Part shown: piece after piece, positions 54,333-64,000 of the stretch | How the letters are laid out: each line of letters opens with the position of its first letter | How positions within the stretch are numbered: position 1 is the first letter of the stretch | Source: Strongylocentrotus purpuratus | Taxonomy: Eukaryota; Echinodermata; Echinoidea; Camarodonta; Strongylocentrotidae | DNA: 64,000 bases | Reading direction: 5' to 3' | Assembly (NCBI RefSeq): GCF_000002235.5 | Contig: NW_022145604.1 | Span: 5,367,077-5,431,076 of the forward strand | Made by a program: the position numbers and the translations under genes | The notes under the pieces: model-generated | Database searches by the model: none | The model's input: the letters and a program-made list of their open reading frames with translations, nothing else | What the model was told of the DNA's origin: nothing

Positions 54333-55454
54333 TTAAAGGGCAAGTCCACTCCAAAAATAACTTACTTCCAATAGAAGCAGAAAAATCAGACAAACCAATC
54401 AAAAAAAGTTTGTGCAAAATCGGATAACTAATTATAAGAAAGTTAAGAATTTTTGAAAAAGTATGTAAAACTATGGAACAATGAGAATCAGTACACAAAT
54501 TGCCAATTTGGTTATCAGTTTGTGACGTCATGTCCTCACAACTTATCTATTGCTTTACATGTACAGGTATATAGTTTAATCCCATTAATTTCCCTTTTTA
54601 TCCCCCAAAACTTGATTTCCGCATGCCTTTGCCCAGGTTATATGATTTGTATCATATTGCGTGCATGACATTTCCCAAAAACTTTTATGAGTTTTGAAGA
54701 ATTGATACTATTTCTGAATATTGTATTTTATAATTATTGATTTTTATATAAATAGTTTATCAAAATTCAATTTTTCATGATTTAACTGGACAAAAAATAC
54801 TCTTCATTTGTGCATCCACACAAAAACATACTATTAACAATCTAACTTGGATGCTGGTGTGAAAAAATAAGATTCTTAGGGTGAAAATAGGGAATCTATA
54901 TTATCAATTTAAAGAGAATGTTGAGTTCTGGGAAGAGGTGAAAAATAATTTGTGAGCGTTACTCATTCTTATTATGCAAGTGTGGAAGAACATCAGATAA
55001 GACAAGTTCCCTGAAAAGCATGGCTCTTCAAATGCCTTCATATTCTAAATATACATGTAACATCGTAAAAATCGGGGGGCCGGCTTTTTACGCCACGTGT
55101 TCGTGTAGTCCCATATACATTTTTCTGTGTATAGTGTGTGTAACTTTACCAAGACTTGGCCAAATTTCTTATCATTTTGATGATTCCAGAACGTTGCAAT
55201 ACACACAAATTCTTATATGCTAGATGATCAACCTTTTCTTGTCGGTTCCACACTGTTTCTTTCACAATGCAATCGCATGACCAGAACTCAACTTCATCTT
55301 TAAAGAAAATAATTAGTGAGGACCATACGTCACAGACTCATGAGTGAGTTGCCAATTTGTGTAGAGATTTTCAAAGTTTTTCATGTCATTAAAAATTCAT
55401 AACTTTCTGGTTCTATTGAAAGTAAGTTATTTTTGGAGTGGACTTGGGCTTTAA
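54333..55454. mobile_element. TTAA-flanked element R, interrupted by Q2
   Basis: TTAA+AGGGCAAGTCCACTCC at left, GGAGTGGACTTGGGCT+TTAA at right; the arms pair for at least 35 bp (…aaaaataacttactt). Family Q2 copy b lies inside. Confidence 0.85.
54909..55303 (-). mobile_element. MITE family Q2, copy b, nested in R
   Basis: TTAA+AGAGAATGTTGAGTTCTGG and CCAGAACTCAACTTCATCT+TTAA; nearly identical to copy a at 11108. Confidence 0.87.
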
Positions 55455-55938
55455 AGGAGCAATTATATAGAGCACAAAGGAGCACCAATCATAACCACTA
55501 ACCCCCCCCCCCCCCAATGCCAAAACAACGTATTCAGAAATAGTTGCAGGTGGCACTTTCAACGCCAACAAAACACTGCACAATCAAACTGCGATCCAAA
55601 TTTAGGAAGAAAAAAAATCTTACATGGTCATTCACAGATATCATAATCAATATTCTAGTTTATTGTAAGCCTTCTACATGTATTCTAGTTTATTGTATGA
55701 CTTCTAGTCGGAAGAAGGTTTGATTTGGCTCCGAGTCATTGCGATGACGGAGCAGTCCTGCAATTGTCTACCATTTGAAGCTGATTTGGCAATCATTCCA
55801 ATTGGTAGGCTTACATGTACATGTACCAGAATTGCCAATTTGTGTATAGTTTATCGGAGAAGATATTAAAAGTACATGTATCCCAATCACTAAAACATTT
55901 TTTGCTGTTAATGTAGAGGGTTCCATGTTGTTACACTG

Positions 55939-56357
55939 TACCGTATTTGACGGTGATAAGGCCACAGCGCCGCATAGACCGCTACCCCAACTTTGACATT
56001 TCATAGAGGGAAGAAAAAAAAAAAAAAAAAAACCAAAAAAAAAAAAAGAACACTATTTTTTCTACAAACTGATACCAAATTCATCAATTTTCTTATAAAT
56101 TTACAAGAAGTTTACCTAAAAGATCTAGATCTACATGTAACATAAGTTATGCTGTTTATTTTCGTCTTCATGTCAACAATGCAAGATAAAAAATTGGTCT
56201 GTAAGTTGTGTAGAGTTATTCTATAATTGTCCTGTAGGTGGATGGACGTGCTGTTTTGACCGCTGAATTTTGTTGTTGTTGCGCAAAGGCCGCACCCGAC
56301 CTTTTGATATTTTTTCTTCCAAAAACACTGCGGCCTTATCGCCGGCAAATACGGTAT
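55939..56357. mobile_element. MITE with TACCGTATTTG ends
   Basis: Left TACCGTATTTGACGGTGATA then AGGCC.CAG; right inverse GCCGGCAAATACGGTA. About 30-bp arms; a long A tract inside. Confidence 0.72.
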
Positions 56358-57332
56358 TTACTTTTAATGTCATGAACATGTCATGATGAATGTGTGAATC
56401 CTTGTGGATGTGTGGTTTAAATACCCTCAAACTTAATCATTCCTCCTTGGTTATGGGTACTTTCATGCTAGTCAGAACAGGTAAATAAGGATTCACTTCC
56501 ATTTTTAATTTCGTATTGTCATGTCTCTTCATGAACATGAACATGCTGCAAGATTCGTCTTGAACCGTCATGAATGCCGGAGCAGCGTCTCTGAGCTGAG
56601 ATGATCTCCTATCTGTAATTGGCAACCATTACCATTGGAGTACAGAAGAGCAGCCCAGAGGTTGACTTTCCTCTACAAATCCATCCACAACTTTAATAAT
56701 TGCTGTTGATACCGACCACTACCAAAACAAATCATCTGGAGTAGGGGTATCTCTGTAGTGATTCAGCCCGAGCCAGTATGGCTCTGGCGTATATAAACGC
56801 ATATGCGCGCGAGTCCCGCATTTTGCGACACTCGCGGATTGTTCCGTGGCCATATACCCAATACTGGGTATGGCAGATTTGACCAGGAACAGCAAGCTAG
56901 CTACAACACGCCTAGTGCTATGTTCCCCTGAATCTCAAATCAACGCTTCAAGTTGAGCTCCACCGTCGGTGACTACAAGTCTTCGAGATATACAGTTCTA
57001 CAAGCTTATGGTAGGATTTACCCTTACTTGAGCTTAGTTAATGTCTAATCCCTAAGTACTAAGTAGTACGCTCTTCATTTATCATTCAAGAAGTTATCTG
57101 CTGTAAAGGACTGTTTTAAACAATCCCTATATCCTGGGACATTCCCAGAATGGAACTTTCTCTTGACCCATGTTAGTACTGCCCCCACCCTTGGAGCCTT
57201 TAAGGATAACTTTCAAAAGCTCAACATGGGCGAAATAATTGCTAGAGCCCACTTTAGAAATTAATTATATTCGGCATATATTACATCCCAGCTGAGGAGA
57301 TTATGCAATATAGCCCACCAGAAGGAGAGGAG

Positions 57333-57545
57333 GTGAGTTGGCTTAGTCGGTAAAGTGTCTGCCTGTCGAACCAAAGATCCCAGGTTCAAATCCCACCCAG
57401 GCGGATAACTGAAACCTGCGTTGTGTGTTCATAGACGCAGGCTATGTTAAGTGGAAAACACTCCGTCCCTCGAATAGGACGTTAAATGGAGGCCCGTGTA
57501 GAGAAGAGTCACTACCTTTGCCTGTTAAGAACCCACTGCATTATT
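57333..57545 (+). mobile_element. tRNA-derived SINE with perfect A and B boxes
   Basis: 'tggcttagtcgg' fits the A box and 'ggttcaaatcc' the B box, 35-45 bases apart as in a tRNA. A conserved-looking tail follows ('ctcgaataggacgttaaatg' ... 'agagtcactacctttg'). Confidence 0.85.
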
Positions 57546-57864
57546 AAAAAGACTAAGAGAAGGGGGGGGGGGAACCCCGGTGTAGTGGTCCATCTGCACA
57601 AACCCCAGTATAGTATGATAAAACTCTGTAAAGAGGTACAATGTACACGTATTAGACCGAATTTTCCGTGTCTTTCTTTCATTAAGTCTCTTATTTGGGT
57701 AGGGTCGGCTCTCTCTTTAGAGACTGAAGCCGACTATACGCATTCCCTTGCTAACACCATGGCCATAAATGGCCATATTTTTATGCCCCCATGGCCATAA
57801 ATGGCCATATTTTTATGCCCCGAAAATCCCCCCAAATGTCATTTTACCTCCTGCATATCCAATT

Positions 57865-58010
57865 TAAATCTCATCCCTTCTAGTCTACGCCGAAGGCAAA
57901 ATGATTATGAAGGAAAAACTGTGCACGAGCTACACGTTCGTAATGGCGTTATCACAGTTTTTCTTCATAATCATTTTGCCTTCGGCGTAGACTAGAAGGG
58001 ATGAGATTTA
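57865..58010. repeat. Near-perfect hairpin, 58-bp arms, about 30-base loop
   Basis: taaatctcatcccttctagt ... aaaactgtg pairs with its inverse ending gatgagattta, with a single one-base difference. A candidate young foldback insertion. Confidence 0.92.
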
Positions 58011-58146
58011 GATGACGTCATGCGCAGGGAGAGTTAAAGATTTTCAACGTGGATGTCGATTTTGACCCATAATTTCCTAAAAAGGGACCATTAAACGGAT
58101 TATTTCAGTCAAGTTGGTAAGTGGAACCGATGTATTATAGCCTAGA

Positions 58147-59060
58147 CCTAGAGTAGAGTCTCCGGTTTGCGGCATCGCCCGGTTTGCGGCCAGGGGTATT
58201 TGTTTTAAAAATAAAATGAATATGACTCGATAATAATCATTGAAACCTACCGCGGATTCCACGGTAAGTTCTGCTTTGCCGAAAACGTCCGTAGCAGGTG
58301 CTCCTGTCGGTACGGAGTATCCGTCAGCGATGTCGGAAATCTACAGCACCAGTCGCCGATGAAAATTCTAGCAGGTGCTAACTTTTAAGTTAAGAGATCG
58401 AGGCATGACTAGATCAATATTGTAGCTCTATTTGTCCGATATTTGTCCGATTGGAGGTGAAATTTGATGTTTTTGTGGAAGTATGATGGCTGTGGTCTGT
58501 CTCCTATCGCAGATATTTTGATTGTGCCACCGCATGGCCAGTTGCATGGGGTGGCCGCAAACCGGCACGTAATTACGTGTTTTTTCTGGTTTGCGGCGGG
58601 GGGTGTTAATACACACATAACATGCGGGATCGTGTATGATGGTATGTGTGCTGATGTGTGTACCCGCTATGACCCGATAGTTTCTAGTAGTACTTTCCCC
58701 CGGATGGGATGATCCATTCGAGGAAAAGGTGAAATTGTTTAAAACTTGACAAATTTACCATAGCAACAGATAAACATGAGAATTTGGGTTACCCGTAGTA
58801 ATTTGGTATATGCTTTCATCGTGATGTAGCGCATAAAGCTTTGTGACGTACGCGTGCCGCAAACCGGGGAACTCAAAGCATTTCGAAACGTGGTCAATGC
58901 TGACCACGCTGTGGGTCAGTTAGGTTATTTGTGACTTCTATTTAATAAGTAAGTATATGGACTCTTTATTGAGGGTATTGAAGTATTCTGTGAGTATTCC
59001 AATAAAAATAGAATCGGCAGTTCCCGCCGATCGGCCGCAGACCGGAGCCACTACTCTAGG
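58147..59060. mobile_element. TIR element with six CCGGTTTGCGGC subterminal repeats
   Basis: Ends CCTAGAGTAG.G.CTCCGGT and its inverse ACCGGAG.C.CTACTCTAGG. The 12-mer CCGGTTTGCGGC (or a 1-2 base variant) occurs at 58162, 58179 and 58587 (forward) and 58554, 58856 and 59035 (reverse). About 914 bp without a recognisable transposase; looks non-autonomous. Confidence 0.75.
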
Positions 59061-59833
59061 CCTAATTTAAAATGTAACATAAATTGGATATGCACGAGAT
59101 AAAATTACATTTTGGGGGATTTTCAAGGCATAAAAATATGGCCATAAATGGCCATGGTGTTAGCAAGGGAATGCGTATACATAGTCTGCTTCTACCTCTA
59201 AAGAGAGAGCCGACCCTACCCAAATAAGAGGCTTAACGAACGAAAGAGACGGAAAATTCGGTCTAGTAGACATTGTCTTACAAAGGAGCCCGAAAAGACA
59301 GGTGAATACAGGTGAATAGTACATGTATGTACTCAAAATGGAAGAAGAAGAAGAAGAACCAGAAAATGACATTCTTTCGATTAGCCAGCGACTTGCCATG
59401 CATTGGCATCACTGGAGAATTAAAGATTAAAGAATAAACTAAATTAGCTAAACTAAACTGCCAAAAAGAAAGGTAAGAATTTAAGATATTCTGTATTACA
59501 GCGATATATTCATCACTTCTAATTATCAGCACATACACCTATCCAAGCTACTTGTATCATGAGCATGACATGTGGACAGCTTCAAATTCATGTTCCAACT
59601 ACCACTAAAAGTTAGGCCTACTAGACTACTGCAACTACATGTAGCCCTAGCTAACGGGCGTCTCTGTCACAGGCCAAAAGTCTCGCCGTCATCATCGGGG
59701 TAGACAATATCCAATTTCCGGCTCACATTCTTCCTACAGCTTTATAAAACGAAGGCATTTGTGGCTCTATCACAAATATAAGAAACACACTAACACAACT
59801 AGAACCCTAATAAAATAGCCAACAATCACTTAC

Positions 59834-59965
59834 CTAATTTCATCCACATGAATCAGAAGGTAAAGCAATGAGAGGAAGGTTACTTCTTACGCTAAATCAC
59901 AACGAGAAGCCACGTAGTTTGTGTACACACCAAGAACGAGGAAATGTTGATTGAACAGCGCATGC
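59834..59965 (-). promoter_or_regulatory. Candidate non-coding first exon and promoter of the transferase gene
   Basis: On the minus strand a good donor, GAAATTAG|GTAAGTG (edge 59834), is preceded by about 130 bp lacking repeats. GCGCATGCG at 59958-59966 resembles an NRF1 site, common in TATA-less animal promoters. It would supply the upstream exon that the acceptor at 50551 requires. Inferred only from splice-site fit. Confidence 0.35.
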
Positions 59966-61059
59966 GTATAATTACGTCTGAAGCTAGTAAGCCAATTTTT
60001 GTTCAGACTTCTTCCCTCATTTCTGTATCTACTAATACCACTAAATAAAGTTCAAACTCGAGTTCAATTCCAGATCCAGGATCCAGGAAAAGACATGACA
60101 TGACGTATAGTCCGATTTGGACTAGATCTTATTTCAATTTCATATCTTTTGTTTCAATATCACTTCATTAACATCGTGATTAATTAACACAGGAGGTAAC
60201 AGTACATAAACTTGTATAGATACGTTTAAAAAGGTATATAAAAGTAGAAAAGAGAAAAGGCCAAGGTCAACAAAGCAGGGTTAATAGGCATGTAGGCCTA
60301 CTTCATATTTTTCATAATGGAATACGTCATACAAAATATACAAGAAAGAATAATGTACATAGCACGACATGGGCATCGCCAAGGAGCACTATTTCCCGCC
60401 CCCCCCCCCCCCCCATATACATTGAACATGTCGTATGTTTGGGGTTACAAGGGCGTTAACAAGTGACGTAATGAGCAAGAATGTTTTTTTTTTTTTTTTG
60501 GGGGGGGGCATTAACAAAAATCCGTATCACCACCACGTAGATGCAGGCACCGCGAAACAAGTGGGGGGGGGGGGGGGGAGTTGGGCTAAAGAATTTACGA
60601 TCAGGTAGGGTGAAGCAAGTAGAGCGTAATTGGCGTGGGGTCCAGGGGCAAAGCCCCATGAAGCTCAGGGGTTTTAGGCATTTAATTACGGTCAGATGAT
60701 CATCCAGGGGCCTGCCTAAGGGCCCTGGTGGGGTCAAGGGGGCGGAGCCCCCGGAAGCTCAGGTAAAAATTATGCCATTTCAGCAACATTTGTAAATCAC
60801 TGGTATCGAATTAGAAATAAACCATGTTTGAATTTTATTTTATTTGAGGTCAACTGCCCCCCCCCCCCCATCGGTACGGCCCCATCGGTACGCCAGTGTC
60901 GTTAACTCCATCAAATCAGTGACACTGGCTCCAAGCAGACGACGTCACATAAATGCGAAATGGATATTTAAAATTTATAAACAATATAATATGTGACTTA
61001 GATGAATTTTATCTGAACATCCATACAAAAGCTATTGGACAAGTATGATTGATTAATAT

Positions 61060-61350
61060 TATTAAGCATAAAAAGAAACAGGAACGAGAGGAACTGGATA
61101 CGAAGAAGGAGGAGGAGGAAAAGAAGGAGAAAAGAGCTTTGGGTGGGTAAAGAATAAGAGAAAGAAAGAGGGGCAGAAGAAGAAAGAGATAAAGAAAATA
61201 GAGAGATAGATAGAAAGAATAAGAAGAAAGGAAAAAATGTAATAGTAGGAGAAAAGGAAGAATGAGGAGAAGGTAAAACAGAAGGAGAAAAAGAAACGAG
61301 AGGAGAGCAGGAAATAGAGGAAGAAGACGGCAAGGAAAAAAGGTGAAGAC
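61060..61350 (+). repeat. Polypurine tract (A/G-rich), about 290 bp
   Basis: Almost only A and G on the plus strand (gaaggaggaggaggaaaag..., agaaagaataagaagaaagg). The Phe/Leu/Ser frames on the minus strand are artefacts. Confidence 0.92.
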
Positions 61351-62177
61351 AAAGAGAAGGAATGTGAAATATGCAAGCATTAAAGGTAAAACAAAGTTTT
61401 GGTATGGGGTCTTGAATTTTGGTTTAAAAAAACAAGTTGGAAGCAAATGCGATCTTACAATATTCAGTGATCGTTGTCGCTGTTGAGATCGAGTCTAAAG
61501 CTATGAAACTGTAAATGATAAACTATTTATGATGTATAGCTCCCTCTCAAGGTCAAGATATTAATTAAGCAATAAAAAAATGTTTCTTGACTAAAACCGA
61601 CCGAATAGCTATTTCCGTTTGGAAATTATATATCACAGCTACATATTCTGAGATTTTCATGGTCGCAGCTACCATTGTACAGCCGTAGGAGCTATTTGAA
61701 ATTTATCCAAAAATTTTCTCGAAAGCAGAAGTGTTTCAGGTGCTAACTTTTTTTAGTGCTTATAATAAATCCACATGCCGGCATCCAAATATATCAAAAT
61801 TGTAAAGAATCACTATCCACCCAATTTTCAAATTTCCCCAAACTTTGTATTACCTTTAAGACTTCAGAAGGTTGCAGCCCTCTTAGGATGGCTCGTCCTT
61901 AGAGCAATATATTGAAAAGGAAGAAGTTATGTACTGCCATCTTTGATACGGTACAGTGTTCCTAACTTCCCTTAAACCGTTTGATTTTGAATCTAAGAGA
62001 AAGAGGAAATATTTTTGTCAATGCTGTATTATCTTGTGAACAAAATCCCCTAGAATCGATATTTATATCACGTTATAATAAAATACAATTATTTGTGTTG
62101 CAATATAGTCAGAAGGTCATGGAATTTCTTCTTACTGGTTAAAAGTCCTCAAATGTTTGTCTATTATCAATATCACC

Positions 62178-63147
62178 CCCACACTGTAAAAAAGAATTTG
62201 TTCATTGGTAATTTTTACGTATTTTTTCCATGTAGAATTTACTTGAAAACATTAGTTTTGCCACTTACGCACTAAATTTAAGTCTTGCTAACTCAAACTT
62301 TCAATTTAGTAGAACATACGTGGAATATTTAAGTAAAATCAAATACATAAGAACTTTAAGTAATTTCAGCTTGTATTTATTTAGTAATTTTAACTCAAAA
62401 TCAGAAATTATACGTATTACTCAAACAATTTATGTTGATTATTCTTATCTTTTTAAAGTAAGGACCGATGCAGTGCGTAATAGAAATATTTACATAATTT
62501 ATGAATATTCATTAAGACCAAATTAAATTCTTTTTTAAATAAAACAATTCTTGTTTGTGGTTGAATGAAAATTTAAGGACTTTAAAACATTTACTAATTC
62601 ATTTAACATGGCTAAGCAAAGACAAGACAATTCTTAATTGTTACCCAGTTCAAAACAAATCAAAACTTGATATTTCAGGAAATTGTCAACCAATTTTCCT
62701 TTTAAGATGCTACGATCAAGTATATATAAAATTTGGAGCCTTTCAATATGTGTCGAATTGAAGCGTACGTAATAGTTTGTGATGGTGGTAGATATATTAT
62801 ATATATATATATATACGGTTAAATCTTAAATAGAAGTAGTGTTAGTGATTAGTGATTAATCTTAAATAGAAGTAGTGAATGATTAGTGGATGTTATTTGT
62901 TAGATTAGATGGGTACCAAATCGTGCAATATGTAATCCTATCATAGCTTTTTTTTTTAATTATCTAAAATGATTACAATACTTAAATATTTACGTTAATG
63001 TAACTCGATTTAAGTGAGTAAAAATTTATTCAGCAAAATAAGTAAATTCTACTTAAGATGCCGTAGGTAATATTTATTTAATAAAAATAAGGCAATTCTT
63101 TTCCTCAATTTGATTGAGTTATTTCGACTATTATTTTTTTACAGTGC
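62178..63147. mobile_element. AT-rich element with CACTGTAAAAAA ends
   Basis: Left CACTGTAAAAAAGAATTTG and right TTATTTTTTTACAGTG are inverted. The interior is AT-rich with several 'aatttaagt'-like words in both orientations. No coding frame of note. Superfamily uncertain. Confidence 0.55.
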
Positions 63148-63704
63148 AAAAGCCCTACTCCGACCCCACCCCACCCCTTGCCCCAAGGCCCTATTTTGCA
63201 TTCAAAATCGTCTTTCGATCCTATCTGTAATATTAAATTTACTTTCTCTTTCTTTGTATCAGTTGTTATCATTCACTGTCTCAAAGAAATTGTATCATTC
63301 ACTGTCTTGATTCACATTCCTCGGCCGACTCAGCCAGCCGCTGAACACTACATGTACTTGAAAAATGTATTCAAATTATGCTTTAAAAAAAGCTCAATTA
63401 TGCCAGAATTTTGCTAAAAACAGCCAAATTATGCCAGATGCGAAAAGGGTCAAAATTATGCCAAGTAGCATAATTATGCCAGATCTGACAACGTTGCCGA
63501 TAAGTGCGCTATTACAGAAAAAGCCTTTATTATCATTTTCATGTCTTCTGTTCGGGAAATTGTGTTCTATTGTTGTCGGAAAAATTTGTATTTTTTTTAT
63601 GGGGACATAAAAATGACTTAATTCTCTGCAAATTTTCATTTACTTCATTACGTTTGTTTTGCTTTGTGTGTGGTTAATGATACTCTCAGAAGTCAGAAGT
63701 ACAC

Positions 63705-63705
63705 A

Positions 63706-63743
<38 letters not shown>

Positions 63744-63960
63744 TGCTCTCTCTTGCTCTCTTTCGCTTCTCTTCTCTTCAACTTCTTCTTATTTTTCACT
63801 TTTCTTCTTCTACTTCTTCTTCTTCTTCTTCTTCTTCATCTTCTTCTTCTTCTTCTTCTTCTTCTTCTTCTTCTTCTTCTTCTTCTTCTTCTTCTTCATC
63901 TTCTCCATATTTTCTTCTTCTTCTTCGTTTTCTTCTTCTTTTTTAATTTCTATATGATCT
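63705..63960 (+). repeat. (CT)n then (TTC)n array
   Basis: ctctct at 63705-63740, mixed pyrimidines, then about 120 bases of ttc repeats at 63805-63930. Confidence 0.97.
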
Positions 63961-64000
63961 CTTTTCTTCTGTTCTGGTCTCGTCTTTTCTCTCTTCCATC

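Larger units (their letters stand above)
57652..59265. mobile_element. Large foldback/TIR element with about 190-210-bp arms, carrying nested elements
   Basis: Left arm 57652-57863 and right arm 59080-59265 are inverted copies (tagaccgaattttccgt..., tatttgggtagggtcggctc..., ccaaaatg..., gcatatccaatt). The left arm has an extra tandem copy of 'atggccataaatggccat...tgcccc'. Between the arms lie a 146-bp hairpin (57865-58010) and another TIR element (58147-59060). No transposase frame seen. Confidence 0.85.
50552..59833 (-). other. Probable GALNT 5' intron or upstream region
   Basis: No coding exon found. In order: hAT-like element (50715-51232), anonymous DNA to 53.0 kb, ACATGTAC array (53155-53185), SINE (53650-53845), TTAA element R with nested Q2 (54333-55454), an inverted-repeat element (55939-56357), SINE (57333-57545), and a nested foldback complex (57652-59265). 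Confidence 0.7.
59966..64000. other. Upstream intergenic DNA
   Basis: No gene recognised. It holds C and G runs (60400-60580, about 60860), a repeated 'gaagctcagg' block (60640-60770), a polypurine tract (61060-61350), an inverted-repeat element (62178-63147) and CT/TTC arrays (63705-63960). Confidence 0.75.

Noticed and set aside
57333-57410. A functional tRNA gene
   Set aside because: A and B boxes are good, but acceptor and anticodon stems do not pair and a SINE body follows.
58464-58712. 82-codon frame inside the inner TIR element as a transposase remnant
   Set aside because: Too short, no transposase motif, and it overlaps the subterminal repeats.
61009-61446. Phe/Leu/Ser-rich minus-strand frames that look like membrane proteins
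   Set aside because: Composition follows directly from the polypurine tract; no start context, splice sites or family motif.
63659-63957. Ser- and Phe-rich plus-strand frames
   Set aside because: Products of the CT and TTC arrays.
1-64000. LTR retrotransposon, endogenous virus or Polinton remains
   Set aside because: I looked for paired long terminal repeats, protease, integrase, capsid or envelope-like segments and saw none; the retroelement pieces present are LINEs and SINEs.

Overview
The window is nuclear DNA of a multicellular animal. Genes are split by long introns with GT/AG junctions, transposon debris is dense, and simple repeats are everywhere. The repeat style (abundant ACATGTAC-type palindromes, many TTAA-flanked short inverted-repeat elements, retroposon tails ending gcgctatataaat-(ATT)n, long G or C runs) looks like a marine invertebrate deuterostome. 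My best guess is an echinoderm, but this is inferred from composition and not proven. I saw no RNA gene, CRISPR array or LTR/virus-like element.

Two host genes are recognisable, both on the minus strand. (1) 71-3394: the first three coding exons of a peroxisomal 3-ketoacyl-CoA thiolase (ACAA1 type), with an N-terminal PTS2-like signal and the catalytic-cysteine exon; the rest lies beyond base 1. A DR1-type nuclear-receptor site lies about 120 bp upstream of its start codon. (2) 10823-50551: a complete polypeptide N-acetylgalactosaminyltransferase of the GALNT1/GALNT13 group. It has ten coding exons, about 577 residues, a Golgi type II membrane anchor, a glycosyltransferase domain with DSH and HVGH metal-site motifs, and a three-repeat ricin-type lectin domain. 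A possible non-coding first exon and promoter lie near 59.8-60.0 kb.

Layout: 1-3394 thiolase; 3395-10822 intergenic DNA (CT arrays, small MITEs, presumably the transferase 3'UTR); 10823-50551 transferase; 50552-59833 probable 5' intron with hAT, TTAA, SINE and nested foldback elements; 59834-64000 upstream DNA with polypurine and TTC arrays and one more inverted-repeat element.

The most unusual feature is the transferase gene's own history. Pieces of exons 2, 5 and 7, each carrying one exon-intron junction plus intron flank, are tandemly duplicated beside the parent exon; exon 5 has five decayed half-copies. A SINE and a TTAA element have since landed in that array. A retroposon (ATT)n tail abuts the exon 5 donor site, and exon 2 carries an apparent one-base frameshift that is either an assembly error or a real lesion. 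The introns hold at least six short inverted-repeat families that all sit in TTAA and mostly begin AGG, several nested in one another, which gives a relative chronology.
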